Part shown: one piece after another, positions 16,601 to 24,030 of the stretch | Numbering within the stretch: the stretch's first letter is position 1 | How the letters are laid out: the number at the start of each line of letters is the position of its first letter | From: DASQHW01 sp038209365 | GTDB lineage: Bacteria > Actinomycetota > Acidimicrobiia > IMCC26256 > PALSA-610 | Assembly: GCA_038209365.1 (NCBI GenBank) | Contig: JBBQXS010000006.1 | Location: forward strand, 1 to 64,000 | Reading direction: 5' to 3' | DNA: 64,000 nucleotides | The notes under the pieces: model-generated | What the model was told of the DNA's origin: nothing | What the model saw: the letters and a program-made list of their open reading frames with translations, nothing else | The model's database searches: none | Position numbers and translations under genes: made by a program

Positions 16601-17137
16601 GATCTGTCCTTCGAGGAGCGCGACGGCGTCCGCGGACCGCCGCGCCTCGATCAATGCGCCCGCGAGATCGTCGACCGTCCCCGCGTGGATCTCGGTCAGG
16701 CGCGCGATCTCACCGTCGGCCCACTCCTCGCCGAGAAATTCCTCCAGCGCGGGGCCGTTCCACAGCGTGAGCGCTTGCTGCAACGCGCGCAGTCGATCGT
16801 CGGCGCCGGCGGCATCGGCGACCGCGCGGCAGAACAGCGCTGCATCGACGTCGCCGACGAGCGCGTATCCCGTGCTCGCCGTCTCGAGGATGGCCGAGCC
16901 GACCGTCGCCCGAACGCGGGAGACCGAGGTACGCAGCGCCCCGGGCGAGATCTCCAGCATGTCCGCGAGCCACTCCGAGCGCAACCGGCGAGGCGAGTGG
17001 AGCGCGAGGATTGCGAGCAGCCGGCGCTGGCTCGCGCTGGGTAGGTCGATCAGCGATCCATCGGTCGCGACGGCGTGCACTCCGCCCAAGACGCGCACGC
17101 TCGCGACGAGTCGTTGCGCGTCGCTCACAGTGCGCAT
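13634..17137 (-). CDS. large SARP/BTAD-type transcriptional regulator with AAA ATPase and TPR-like domains
   Basis: A 1167-residue regulator. Residues ~10-100 form a winged-helix OmpR/SARP DNA-binding domain (SASQRRLLAILALHSPRRLR followed by SEWLADMLEI), and ~100-240 a bacterial transcriptional activation domain. A conserved spacer GRVEELEAL leads to a P-loop ATPase with Walker A GEAGIGKTTLL (~304-314) and Walker B LVVMLDDLQWAEP. The long C-terminus (~600 residues) is alpha-helical and repeat-like. Such AfsR-like proteins couple nucleotide hydrolysis to activation of nearby promoters carrying direct repeats. It converges on the CoA-transferase gene and lies ~3 kb from the double-repeat promoter at 10572, so it is the natural candidate activator. 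No LuxR domain is seen. Confidence 0.92.
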   Translation of the reverse strand: MRTVSDAQRLVASVRVLGGVHAVATDGSLIDLPSASQRRLLAILALHSPRRLRSEWLADMLEISPGALRTSVSRVRATVGSAILETASTGYALVGDVDAALFCRAVADAAGADDRLRALQQALTLWNGPALEEFLGEEWADGEIARLTEIHAGTVDDLAGALIEARRSADAVALLEGQIARHPYRDRPRGLLIRALASEGRQADALRAFQQYRSLLIDELGTDPSPDVVRIERRVATGWDGIGSAPAASPARETDDATDAVDIPLPSMLAHQVRFVGRVEELEALVSELALVRASGLRCVVLEGEAGIGKTTLLSAFAQRSGSSSSATVAYGRCDETGVSLQPFRSVLAACVEHAPARILAEHVAHHGGELLRICPSLSARVATTPSPTESDDGTERFLTFEAASDVLRRIAMARPLVVMLDDLQWAEPTALLLLRHLARALAGASVLLLLSSRDRGEHASDALRLALADLDHGETRRMQLVGLDASELNDLVSATASADGPEPAQVVDALRVQTAGNPLYASQLIRHWTETGFDRDGDRDLDAVPASLRDVVWRRVHALGDDATEVLTAAAVLGVDFYEDVLVDMVGLSETVVLDTLDAAARGGLLIDGGSVRRSLQFVHALVANALYTDVGSSRRAHLHGLAARALEKSVDELPPTVVVQLARHCALAGWPAEARQWSIRAGDHALDHLAPTEAAFHYRVALDIAVALDRPEPERADLLVRLGDAQHRAGDTQAFDTLEEGARLARRSGAHEVLVRAVFAGDRGFMLLDNRAPEYLAMVETALEVTDPADTATFARLRALLAQSLIYTPDAARRLAAAHEALDLATEYRDPTLLAQIAPAVLYGLWAPGRRELRARVAAQAIRAAETIGDPRLEFSAYLSAYNIAVESADHVVAARSLAKLRATVRGLAEPRLRWTAGLYDAFEAMMAGRLEEAETLATANLELGMQIGETDAFTFFAGQVFVIGTFAGRHDELLPLVEQAASDSPGVVPFKLAYGIASAAVGRDDIAREILSEGLSTRFSEISVDNMWMTSVIGYAVLAIELGDAEAAARLLPLIEPFADEVAFNGVTSQGPVAAYAGKLGSLLGQHEVAEQYLLTALDIAIAFGWEYHRATTLFALAQSRFRHFGRLDPESEAWLGEASELCRACGFRSWASQIDALAGVNAR

Positions 17138-17202
17138 TGTCGCACTCGGCCGGCCTGGCGGCGTAGCGTCGCGGAAGTAGCGGCTCCCGATGAACCGTTG
17201 AG

Positions 17203-17631
17203 GTGATCGTGCCGGATCCCGACTTCGCCTTCACTCCGCCTCCGGAAGACCTGCTCAGCACGCCGAAGCACCGAATCGTCGCGCGCGTACCCGGGCCCGC
17301 CGAAGCCGCTTCCGCCGTGGACGCCCTTGCATCGGCTGGGGTCGACGGGTCTCAGATCTTCGTCTTGTGCGGTGAGGACGGAGTACGCCGGCTCGATCCG
17401 ACCGGTCAGCATCACGGTCTCCGAGGCCGACTCGTGCGCGCGTCACAAACCGTCTTCGCCCTCGGTGACATGATCTCCGACGACGCCAACTTCGTAGAGA
17501 GCGGCGGATTCATCGTCACTGCGCCGGCGCGCCACGACGACGAGCGTCGAGTCGTCACCGAAACGCTCCGTGATCATGGAGGCACCGAGATGCGTTATTT
17601 CGGCGCGACGACGTTCGAAGAGATCAGTTGA
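17203..17631 (+). CDS. hypothetical protein resembling general-stress-like (YflT/GSP17M) proteins
   Basis: A 142-residue cytoplasmic protein starting with GTG (VIVPDPDFAF). Its core HRIVARVPGPAEAASAVDALA, SQIFVLCGEDGVRRL and GFIVTAPARHDDERR gives the strand-helix-strand pattern of a small ferredoxin-like regulatory domain; the family is not certain. It is divergent from the BTAD regulator gene at 17137 and only 9 nt before a VOC gene, so the two are likely cotranscribed. A second in-frame GTG lies at 17209. Confidence 0.65.
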   Translation: MIVPDPDFAFTPPPEDLLSTPKHRIVARVPGPAEAASAVDALASAGVDGSQIFVLCGEDGVRRLDPTGQHHGLRGRLVRASQTVFALGDMISDDANFVESGGFIVTAPARHDDERRVVTETLRDHGGTEMRYFGATTFEEIS

Positions 17632-17640
17632 GGAGAGCGC

Positions 17641-18075
17641 ATGTCCACACTCGCGTCCGCTCGACTGCATCACCTCGCCCTGACCGTGACCGACGTCGAC
17701 ACGAGTGTTCGATGGTATGAAGCAGTGTTCGGGCTCCACTTCCGGACGGACGTTCCGCACGCGGGCGGCGTGGGCAAGCTCCTCGCCGACGACGACCGGA
17801 CGGTCATGATCGTGCTGCACCGGCACGACGCGAACGACGGATCGCGGTTCGGCGAGACGAACACCGGCCTCGACCACGCCGGCTTCGTGGTCGCCAGCCG
17901 CAGCGACCTCCAGGCCTGGCAGGACCACCTCGAGTCCAACGGCGTCGTTCGCGCCGAGGTAGCCGACCAGCCCCTGACGCAGTCACCCATCGCCGATGAG
18001 CCCTATGGCTCAGTCCTCGTGTTCCGCGACCCGGACAACATTCAGCTGGAACTCTTCGCGCCACCGGCAGGCTGA
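17641..18075 (+). CDS. VOC superfamily (glyoxalase-like) protein
   Basis: A 144-residue VOC protein with two beta-alpha-beta-beta-beta units. The first includes RLHHLALTVTDVDTSVRWY; the second GLDHAGFVVASRSDLQAW, ending SVLVFRDPDNIQLELFA. His residues in LHHLAL and GLDHAGF and the final Glu in IQLEL take metal-ligand positions. It shares the family pattern with the VOC protein at 5586 but is clearly a separate paralogue. A GAGGAGAG ribosome site precedes the ATG at 17641. Reaction unknown. Confidence 0.87.
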   Translation: MSTLASARLHHLALTVTDVDTSVRWYEAVFGLHFRTDVPHAGGVGKLLADDDRTVMIVLHRHDANDGSRFGETNTGLDHAGFVVASRSDLQAWQDHLESNGVVRAEVADQPLTQSPIADEPYGSVLVFRDPDNIQLELFAPPAG

Positions 18076-18122
18076 CCTCGATCAGAGCCGCTGAGCATCC
18101 TCCGGAACGGCGCCCGGACCGA

Positions 18123-20117
18123 TCATCGCGACACGCGGACCTCGAGGCCGGAGACACGCGGCATCGCCGTGAGGCTGTCCACGGCGACGTCGTCGCTCGT
18201 GAGGTCGCCCGGGTTCTCGTCGGGGTGGCCGTGCGTGATCGACACGACTCCCTTGCGCACGTTCGGGTCGGGCACGAAGCGCGCAGTGAGGTCGCCGTGA
18301 TCGGTCGCGAGGGCGACCACACCCGTGCCCCGCTCGTCGTTCGCATGCGACGCGCCCGGGTGCATCCGCACCACGGGTCCGGTCGCGGTCGCGCCGTACA
18401 CCACCGAGTTGCTCCAGGCCATCTCCCGTCTCGGCGCGAGCACGAACTCGGCGGCTACCGGATCGGTGTAGGTCCCGAGCCGCTCGAGGAGCGGACCGGG
18501 CGCGATGTGCCAGCGGCCGTCTTCGAGCATCTCGTCACGGACCCAGCCGTGCTCGACGGGTGTGTTGATGCCATGCGGTCCGGCCGCGAAGAGGTCGTCG
18601 GCGTCGAGCGGCGAGTGGCGCAGCACGCCTCGCAGGAATTGCTCGTCGGTTTGGTCGAGGTCGTCGACGCCGAGCGTTGTGCGACCCATCGCCCGGCTCA
18701 GCGCCGCGAACATCCACCACACCGGTCGACGATCCGCGACCGGTTCGACGACCGGTCGCGTCGCCTGCAGACCCGAATGCAGCGCCGTCAGCTCGGCAAG
18801 TGTCATGTCGGCGCGTTCCAGCTGCCCCGTCGCGGGCAGCACGTGCGTCGCGATCGCGGTGAGTGCGTTGTGCGCGACGTCGACGACCGCGAGCACGTCG
18901 AGCGTCTCGAACGCGGCGCGCAGACGCGCAGGTTGTGGAAACGCTGTCAGCGGATTGCCACCGGTCACAATGAGAGCGCGGATGTTTCCGGACTCGATCT
19001 CGCCGGCGAGGGCGACGGCGGGGATTTGGCCCACCACGCGTGGAAGCTCGGGCCGGCTGCGCGGTGACGGCGCAACCGCCGCCGGCGCTCTTGCTTTCCG
19101 CCGGCGCAGCGGACGGACGAGGCCGCGATGAAAGTGCATGCCCGACGCGCAGTCCAGGGAGCCCGATGCGATGAGGACGACCCATCGCAACCATTCCGCG
19201 AGGACGCCGTCGCGCGCCATCGTCACGCCCGTACCGCAATGCATTGCAACGCGCCCGCATGACGCCCGCACGTCGGCTACGAGCTGCTCGAGCAGCGAAA
19301 TCTCGACGTCGGCCGCGCTCGCGGCGCGCTCGAGCGTGAACCCGGCGAGCGCGGTGCGCAGCGCATCGAGCTCGGTGGGGTCGCAATGCTCGCGCAACTC
19401 GCGTTCGTCGGCGCCGTGCGTGAGGAGGGCGTTCGACAACGCGCCCAGCACGGCGACGTCGGCGCCGGGCCGGACGGCAATGTGCACGTCGGCGAGTGCC
19501 GCAGTCTCGGTCCGGCGCGGATCGAGCACCCACACCCGCCCACCACCGGCTCGGTAGGCGCGGAGGTGCCGGACGGGATCCGGCAGCGAAGTGCCGTAGC
19601 CGTGGGAGACCACCGGGTTCGTGCCGACGAAGATCGTCAGCCCGGCGACCGTCGGGTCCCATACCGGGTTCAGCATCGGATCGCCCGTCACCAGCTCGGC
19701 CGCGACGAGGACCGGTGCGTTGTCGACCGTCACCGCGGTGAGGAACGAGCGACTGCCGATCGACGGTAACCACTGGCTCGCGGCGATCTGGCCGGCGGCG
19801 TCGTACGCGAGACCGGTTGCAAGGTAGAGCGCGACGGTGTCCGCGCCGTGTCCGTCGATGATCGACTCGAGCCGTCCGCCGAGGTCGGTGAGCAGCTCGT
19901 CCCACGTGACGTCGCGGCCGCGCAGACGCGGTCGGTCGAGGCGTTGGGGAGCGTGATGCCACGCCGCGAGACCGCGACCTTTGGAGCACGTGTACCCGCG
20001 CGACACGGGATGCGTGTCATCGCCGCGCACACGGACCACTTGGTTGCCGTCGAGGGTGACGACGATGCCGCACGCAGCCGCGCAGATCCGGCAGTAGGAG
20101 GGCTGCTCGCGTGTCAC
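18123..20117 (-). CDS. molybdopterin oxidoreductase (DMSO reductase family) with N-terminal 4Fe-4S
   Basis: A 664-residue protein whose N-terminus reads YCRICAAACG and, ~33 residues later, YTCSKG. This CxxC-xxx-C...C pattern binds a [4Fe-4S] cluster, as in formate dehydrogenase/nitrate reductase catalytic subunits. Further on are the pterin-binding segments TWDELLTDL and GSRSFLTAVTVDNAP, and near the C-terminus the dinucleotide-binding region MHPGASHANDERGTGVV. There is no Tat signal, so it is presumably cytoplasmic. No electron-transfer subunits are adjacent, so a soluble partner is expected. It overlaps the preceding SnoaL-like gene by 4 nt. The Mo ligand residue was not identified with confidence. 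Confidence 0.88.
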   Translation of the reverse strand: MTREQPSYCRICAAACGIVVTLDGNQVVRVRGDDTHPVSRGYTCSKGRGLAAWHHAPQRLDRPRLRGRDVTWDELLTDLGGRLESIIDGHGADTVALYLATGLAYDAAGQIAASQWLPSIGSRSFLTAVTVDNAPVLVAAELVTGDPMLNPVWDPTVAGLTIFVGTNPVVSHGYGTSLPDPVRHLRAYRAGGGRVWVLDPRRTETAALADVHIAVRPGADVAVLGALSNALLTHGADERELREHCDPTELDALRTALAGFTLERAASAADVEISLLEQLVADVRASCGRVAMHCGTGVTMARDGVLAEWLRWVVLIASGSLDCASGMHFHRGLVRPLRRRKARAPAAVAPSPRSRPELPRVVGQIPAVALAGEIESGNIRALIVTGGNPLTAFPQPARLRAAFETLDVLAVVDVAHNALTAIATHVLPATGQLERADMTLAELTALHSGLQATRPVVEPVADRRPVWWMFAALSRAMGRTTLGVDDLDQTDEQFLRGVLRHSPLDADDLFAAGPHGINTPVEHGWVRDEMLEDGRWHIAPGPLLERLGTYTDPVAAEFVLAPRREMAWSNSVVYGATATGPVVRMHPGASHANDERGTGVVALATDHGDLTARFVPDPNVRKGVVSITHGHPDENPGDLTSDDVAVDSLTAMPRVSGLEVRVSR

Positions 20118-20545
20118 GCGTCAGGCGGACCAGGACGGATCAAGCCGAGGCCCTGCTGGCAGTGTGGTCCACCCCAGTGTTCGACGATCTGTCCGTCGCG
20201 GATGCGGAGGATCGCCGTGCCATTGATCTCGACGGGTTCGCCGGACGGCGGCACCTCGTAGAACGTGGTTCCGGTATGCGTGCCTTTCACCGTCCAGTTC
20301 GAGACGACGAGATCGTCCGACTCGATGAGGAGGTTCACCGAGAACGTCATGTCGGGAAACGCCGACCTCGCCTCTCGCCACCAGTGTTGCTCGTCGCTGC
20401 GGACGTCGCTGCCGACGCGTTCGGGGTTGACGCGTTCGGTGACATGACTGACGAAGTCGTCGGCCCAGAATTCGAACACGGCGTCGGTGTTGCCCGAATC
20501 CATCGCCGCGCTGTACTTGCCGAGCAGTCGCAGGTTCTCTGACAT
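20114..20545 (-). CDS. SnoaL-like / NTF2-fold protein
   Basis: A 143-residue protein beginning MSENLRLLGKYSAAMDSGNTD. The frame shows the family pattern: VFEFWADDFVSHV, then FPDMTFSVNLLIESDDLVVS and a late WTVKGTHTG, ending with the strand INGTAILRIRDGQIVEHWG. SnoaL-like proteins hold small hydrophobic ligands; enzymatic members are polyketide cyclases or hydratases. It overlaps the molybdopterin oxidoreductase start by 4 nt on the same strand, so the two are co-translated. The link suggests an oxidation step whose product is handled by this protein, but the substrate is unknown. The start was chosen at the ATG that gives the family N-terminus; a longer opening upstream adds non-family sequence. 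Confidence 0.78.
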   Translation of the reverse strand: MSENLRLLGKYSAAMDSGNTDAVFEFWADDFVSHVTERVNPERVGSDVRSDEQHWWREARSAFPDMTFSVNLLIESDDLVVSNWTVKGTHTGTTFYEVPPSGEPVEINGTAILRIRDGQIVEHWGGPHCQQGLGLIRPGPPDA

Positions 20546-20618
20546 CCGCCTTGTGTAGCACGCCGAACGGCCCGGACCCAGGGGTGCGGGAGACACGAAG
20601 CCGTGGAGATCGACCACA

Positions 20619-21197
20619 ATGGTGCTGATGCTCGAAGTCGTGCTGGTCGAGCCGCAGATCGCCACGAACACCGGCAACATCGTCCGCTTGTGCGCGAACG
20701 CCGGCGCGAGGCTTCACCTGGTGCGACCGCTCGGCTTCACGCTCGACGATGCCGCGCTGCGCCGGGGTGGACTCGACTACCACGAACTCACCGACACGCA
20801 GATCTGGGACACCTGGGAAGACTGCCGGGCAGCGCTTGGTCCCGAGAGGCGCTGGTTCGCAACGACCTCGCGTGTTCCGTCTCGACGCTACGACGATGTG
20901 CACTACCGGGAGGGTGATGTCGTCGCGTTCGGTTGCGAAGCACGCGGTCTCGGCGAGGCGCGCCTTGCCGAGTTCCCGTCTGCGCGTCGCCTGCACATTC
21001 CGATGCGTCCGTCGAATCGCAGCCTGAATCTCGCGAATGCCGTGAGCGTCATTGCGTACGAAGCTTGGCGTCAACGCGACTTCGCAGGCGCCGCGACGGG
21101 AACGTTCCAGGAATCGCTGCGCCCCGCCGGCGCAGAGGGCCGGGCCGCCAATGCAGCGGACCCACGTGCGAGCTCGCGTGACTGCACGCGGGGGTAA
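20619..21197 (+). CDS. trmL: tRNA (cytidine(34)-2'-O)-methyltransferase TrmL (SPOUT family)
   Basis: A 192-residue SPOUT methyltransferase. The protein starts MVLMLEVVLVEPQIATNTGN and has IVRLCANAGA at the position where TrmL homologues have NTGNIIRLC, with the SAM-binding knot motifs AFGCEARGLGE and HIPMRPSNRSLNLANAVSVI, including the NAV box. TrmL methylates the 2'-hydroxyl of the wobble base in two leucine tRNAs. Family members are ~155-160 residues, so the C-terminal ~30 residues are an extension. An ATG 9 nt inside (MLEVVL) is the alternative start; I keep 20619 because a GTGGAG site lies at suitable distance. Confidence 0.88.
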   Translation: MVLMLEVVLVEPQIATNTGNIVRLCANAGARLHLVRPLGFTLDDAALRRGGLDYHELTDTQIWDTWEDCRAALGPERRWFATTSRVPSRRYDDVHYREGDVVAFGCEARGLGEARLAEFPSARRLHIPMRPSNRSLNLANAVSVIAYEAWRQRDFAGAATGTFQESLRPAGAEGRAANAADPRASSRDCTRG

Positions 21198-21200
21198 AAT
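21195..21200 (+). promoter_or_regulatory. probable -10 element TAAAAT before the 159-residue gene
   Basis: TAAAAT overlaps the trmL stop codon and sits about 47 bp before the next ATG. No convincing -35 hexamer was found, so only a -10 call is made. Confidence 0.3.
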
Positions 21201-21246
21201 CCGTGGTCGAGCTTGGCAGGCGTTTTCACCAAGGAGCACCCGTCCA

Positions 21247-21726
21247 ATGGAAATTGTTCGCAATGCCGATGGCTCCCTCGTCGTCCCCGTACCGCAGCAG
21301 CGACAACACGCCGGCGATGACGACGACTCGTCGGCCGGTGCCGATGGCAATGCGAACGAGACGCATGCTGCGCCCACAACCCGCCTGCTGCATCCGGGCG
21401 AAGGTGGATACGACGAGGCGCTGGCGGAGTGGGATGCCCAACAGAACCCCGATCGGCCGCCGGTTGTCTCGACTGCCCGTGGCCGGGAGGAAGCCATGAC
21501 CCTCGTGCATGCGGTGGCGACCTCGCCCGATCATGCGGTTGCGCCGGCCGTGGACGCGCTCGAGGATCCGGAGGCAACTGGACAGGCGCTGCGACACGTT
21601 CTGGTCGGCGGGGTGCACTCGGTCGAAGCATTCGCCGACGAGGTCGCCCAGGCAGAGGGCGGCGACCCACTCCCCGCGCACGAGGCAACGAAGATCATCG
21701 GTGAGGTGCTCGCGGAGCTCGACTGA
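21247..21726 (+). CDS. hypothetical acidic protein
   Basis: A 159-residue protein starting MEIVRNADGSLVVPVP, with an AAGGAG ribosome site in front of the ATG at 21247. Residues ~20-45 are an acidic low-complexity segment (AGDDDDSSAGADGNANE). The second half (GREEAMTLVHAVATSPDHAV, then a helix-rich tail) looks like a small folded helical domain. No known family is recognised. The low-complexity start and high charge suggest a soluble protein. It stands alone between trmL and the zinc-ribbon gene on the opposite strand. Confidence 0.65.
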   Translation: MEIVRNADGSLVVPVPQQRQHAGDDDDSSAGADGNANETHAAPTTRLLHPGEGGYDEALAEWDAQQNPDRPPVVSTARGREEAMTLVHAVATSPDHAVAPAVDALEDPEATGQALRHVLVGGVHSVEAFADEVAQAEGGDPLPAHEATKIIGEVLAELD

Positions 21727-21755
21727 CCTCGCAGCGGACGGAACCGTCTGCGGTG

Positions 21756-21923
21756 TTAGAAGCGCGTCTCGGTGTCGATCGAGATCGACTGGCCTTCAGG
21801 AGCGACGCCGACGCGGCATGGTGGACACGTGGTGGGTGTCGACCCGTCCTTGAACTTGCCCGCCTTGAACATCCGTTTGCATTCGTCGCACTCGACGAAG
21901 GTCTCGCGTGGTCGTGAGGTCAC
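21756..21923 (-). CDS. small zinc-ribbon protein (55 residues)
   Basis: The minus strand gives a 55-residue ORF from a GTG at 21923 to a TAA, with a stop codon in frame just upstream. The product begins VTSRPRETFVECDECKRMF and carries two Cys pairs (CDEC and, ~20 residues later, CPPC), the geometry of a zinc ribbon. Such minimal proteins often bind RNA or a partner enzyme. It is convergent with the 159-residue gene and downstream of another small frame at 21937-22080. Confidence 0.6.
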   Translation of the reverse strand: MTSRPRETFVECDECKRMFKAGKFKDGSTPTTCPPCRVGVAPEGQSISIDTETRF

Positions 21924-21936
21924 ACCGGCACTCTAC

Positions 21937-22080
21937 TCACCCACGCGTGGTACGCAGACCGTCACCCATCATCACTGTGCGGCCGCCCGCCAGCCAACGC
22001 TCGACGGTCGGCCGGTGGTCGCACCGACGGTCGCGCGCGTGGGGCTCCGTGGTCAGGATCGGTGACACGAACGTCGACAT
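21937..22080 (-). CDS. possible small ORF (47 residues), no family
   Basis: A minus-strand ATG at 22080 opens a 47-residue frame (MSTFVSPILTTEPHARDRR, later WLAGGRTVMMGDG). It ends 14 nt before the zinc-ribbon start and could be its operon partner. No family is recognised and no clear ribosome site is visible, so it may be chance. The remainder of the gap up to 22351 shows only the promoter listed below. Confidence 0.25.
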   Translation of the reverse strand: MSTFVSPILTTEPHARDRRCDHRPTVERWLAGGRTVMMGDGLRTTRG

Positions 22081-22255
22081 CGGTGGCCCGGGGGTGGGAT
22101 GTACGCGAGAACGTTGACCGCCCGAGCAGCGTGATCACCACGTCCGGAAAATCCTCGCGGGTGTGTCCTTTCGGCGTCCTGCTGTTCGTAGCAGGGGTGA
22201 GAGGCCGGCGCCGGCCGGCACGACGAAGGGAGCCACTCCGACGACCGCGACTCGC

Positions 22256-22280
22256 TGTCGATCTCTCCCGCCCTCGCGTC
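22256..22280 (+). promoter_or_regulatory. predicted ECF42-type promoter (TGTCGA...CGTC)
   Basis: TGTCGA at 22256-22261 and CGTC at 22277-22280, 15 bp apart, match my recollection of the target motif for ECF42 sigma factors (TGTCGA at -35 and CG[A/T]C at -10). The element lies 72 bp before the DGPF-protein gene that precedes an ECF42-like sigma gene, consistent with autoregulation. Confidence 0.5.
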
Positions 22281-22351
22281 CCGCCTCACCGACTGACCAC
22301 ACCCAACCCCTCGGGCATAACTTGCCCGGCTCACCGGAAAGGACCATCACG

Positions 22352-22708
22352 ATGACGCTCTATCTCATGGCCGTACACCACAGTCCCGACGCCCCGCCGC
22401 CTCCGCCCGAAGAGATGCAGAAGGCGTTCGAGCAGGTCGACGTGTTCAATGCGGAGGTCAAGGCCGCCGGCGCATGGGTCTTCGGCGGTGGACTCCACCC
22501 GCCGGACATCGCCACGGTCGTCCGCGTCGCGGACGGCGAGACGATCACGACCGATGGTCCGTTCGCCGAGACGAAGGAACAACTCGGCGGCTTCTGGATC
22601 ATCAGCGCACCCGACCTCGACGCTGCGCTCGAGTGGGCCGCGAAGGGCTCTGCTGCGTGTATGGGTCCGGTCGAGGTTCGCCCGTTCCAGGACGACACCG
22701 AGGCCTAG
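22352..22708 (+). CDS. YCII-related DGPF-domain protein (ECF42 partner)
   Basis: A 118-residue protein starting MTLYLMAVHHSP with a GGAAAGGA ribosome site. It carries the signature TTDGPFAETKEQLGGFW, the DGPF motif that names partners of ECF42 sigma factors. The fold is the ferredoxin-like YCII domain. It is encoded 5 nt before the sigma factor gene, the invariant arrangement in this group. DGPF proteins are targets of the ECF42 factor and are not anti-sigma factors in the usual sense; their enzymatic role is unknown. Confidence 0.9.
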   Translation: MTLYLMAVHHSPDAPPPPPEEMQKAFEQVDVFNAEVKAAGAWVFGGGLHPPDIATVVRVADGETITTDGPFAETKEQLGGFWIISAPDLDAALEWAAKGSAACMGPVEVRPFQDDTEA

Positions 22709-22713
22709 CCGGC

Positions 22714-23940
22714 GTGCCGGCGCTCGACACCGAAACGCTCGCACGGATCTTCCGAGAGGAATCTGGCCGAGTGGTCGCCACCTTGGTCCGTCTCTTCGGC
22801 GACATCGACATCGCCGAAGAGATGGTCCAGGAGGCGTTCCTCGTTGCGAGCGAGCGGTGGCCGGAGACCGGTGTGCCGCCCAACCCCGGCGGTTGGATCA
22901 CCACGACCGCCCGCAACCGTGCCATCGATCGCCTGCGTCGTGAGGCTTCCCGCCATGACCGTCACGCCCAAGCCGCGCTGCTCCACGAGAGCACCGAGCC
23001 GATCGAACCGGTGGGTGACGTGAAAGACGACCGGCTCCGGCTCATCTTCACCTGTTGCCACCCGGCGCTTGCTCCGAGCGCACAGATCGCGCTCACGCTT
23101 CGCCTGCTCGGAGGACTCGAGACGCTGTACATCGCGCGGGCGTTCCTCGTGCCCGAGGCGACGATGGCCAAGCGGCTCGTACGAGCGAAGCAGAAGATCC
23201 GCGACGCGAAGATCCCCTACCGCGTGCCGGGTGACGCCGAGCTGCCGAGCAGGCTTCGCCCCGTCTTGGCGGTCATCTATCTCGTGTTCAACGAGGGCTA
23301 CACCGCAACCGAAGGCGACGAGCTCATTCGCGCCGATCTCTGTACCGAGGCGATTCGCCTGGCCCGATTGCTCGCCGAGCTGATGCCCGACGAGCCCGAG
23401 GTGCTCGGCCTCCTCGCGCTGCTCGTGCTGACCGAGTCGCGCCGCATCGCGCGCACCGCACCGGACGGCACCTTGGTGCTCCTGCCGGACCAGGACCGCG
23501 CGACATGGGACCGTGATCTCATCGCCGAGGGTCAGTCGATCGTGCGGCGCTGCCTCCGTCGCAACCTGCCCGGCCCGTACCAGATCCAGGCCGCGATCAA
23601 CGCGGTGCACAGCGACGCCGCGAGCGCCGCCGAGACCGATTGGGTCCAGATTGTCCAGCTCTACGACCAGCTCCTCGCGATTGCTCCGAGCCCGGTGGTC
23701 GCGCTCAATCGGGCCGTTGCTCTCGCCGAGGTCGCGGGCCCCGAGGCCGCGCTCGCCGCGGTCGACGCGCTCGATCTCGCCGATTACCACCCGTTCCACG
23801 TCACGCGCGCCGAGCTCCTCGTTCGGCTTCACCGCGAGGACGATGCGCGTTTGGCGTACGACCGCGCACTGGCGCTCGCGCACAACGCTGCCGAGCACGC
23901 CCACCTGGAGCGCCGGCTTGGCACGCTGAGCTCCGGGTAG
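22714..23940 (+). CDS. ECF42-type RNA polymerase sigma factor with C-terminal TPR-like extension
   Basis: A 408-residue sigma factor starting at GTG 22714 (VPALDTETLARIFREES). Region 2 is ESGRVVATLVRLFGDIDIAE with EEMVQEAFLVASERWP; region 4 is TLRLLGGLETLYIARAF and ATMAKRLVRAKQKI. Uniquely for this class, about 220 further residues of helical repeats follow (for example VQIVQLYDQLLAIAPSPVVA and LNRAVALAEV), the extension required for activity in ECF42 proteins. There is no anti-sigma gene, as usual for the group. The sigma/DGPF pair probably controls its own promoter at 22256; wider targets are unknown. Confidence 0.92.
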   Translation: MPALDTETLARIFREESGRVVATLVRLFGDIDIAEEMVQEAFLVASERWPETGVPPNPGGWITTTARNRAIDRLRREASRHDRHAQAALLHESTEPIEPVGDVKDDRLRLIFTCCHPALAPSAQIALTLRLLGGLETLYIARAFLVPEATMAKRLVRAKQKIRDAKIPYRVPGDAELPSRLRPVLAVIYLVFNEGYTATEGDELIRADLCTEAIRLARLLAELMPDEPEVLGLLALLVLTESRRIARTAPDGTLVLLPDQDRATWDRDLIAEGQSIVRRCLRRNLPGPYQIQAAINAVHSDAASAAETDWVQIVQLYDQLLAIAPSPVVALNRAVALAEVAGPEAALAAVDALDLADYHPFHVTRAELLVRLHREDDARLAYDRALALAHNAAEHAHLERRLGTLSSG

Positions 23941-24030
23941 CACACGGTGACATGCCGCCTCGCCACGCCTCTGGCGCGGTCATCATGCCCGCTTCACACA
24001 ATGCTCATGTTCTGCTGTTCGGCTCAGGTC

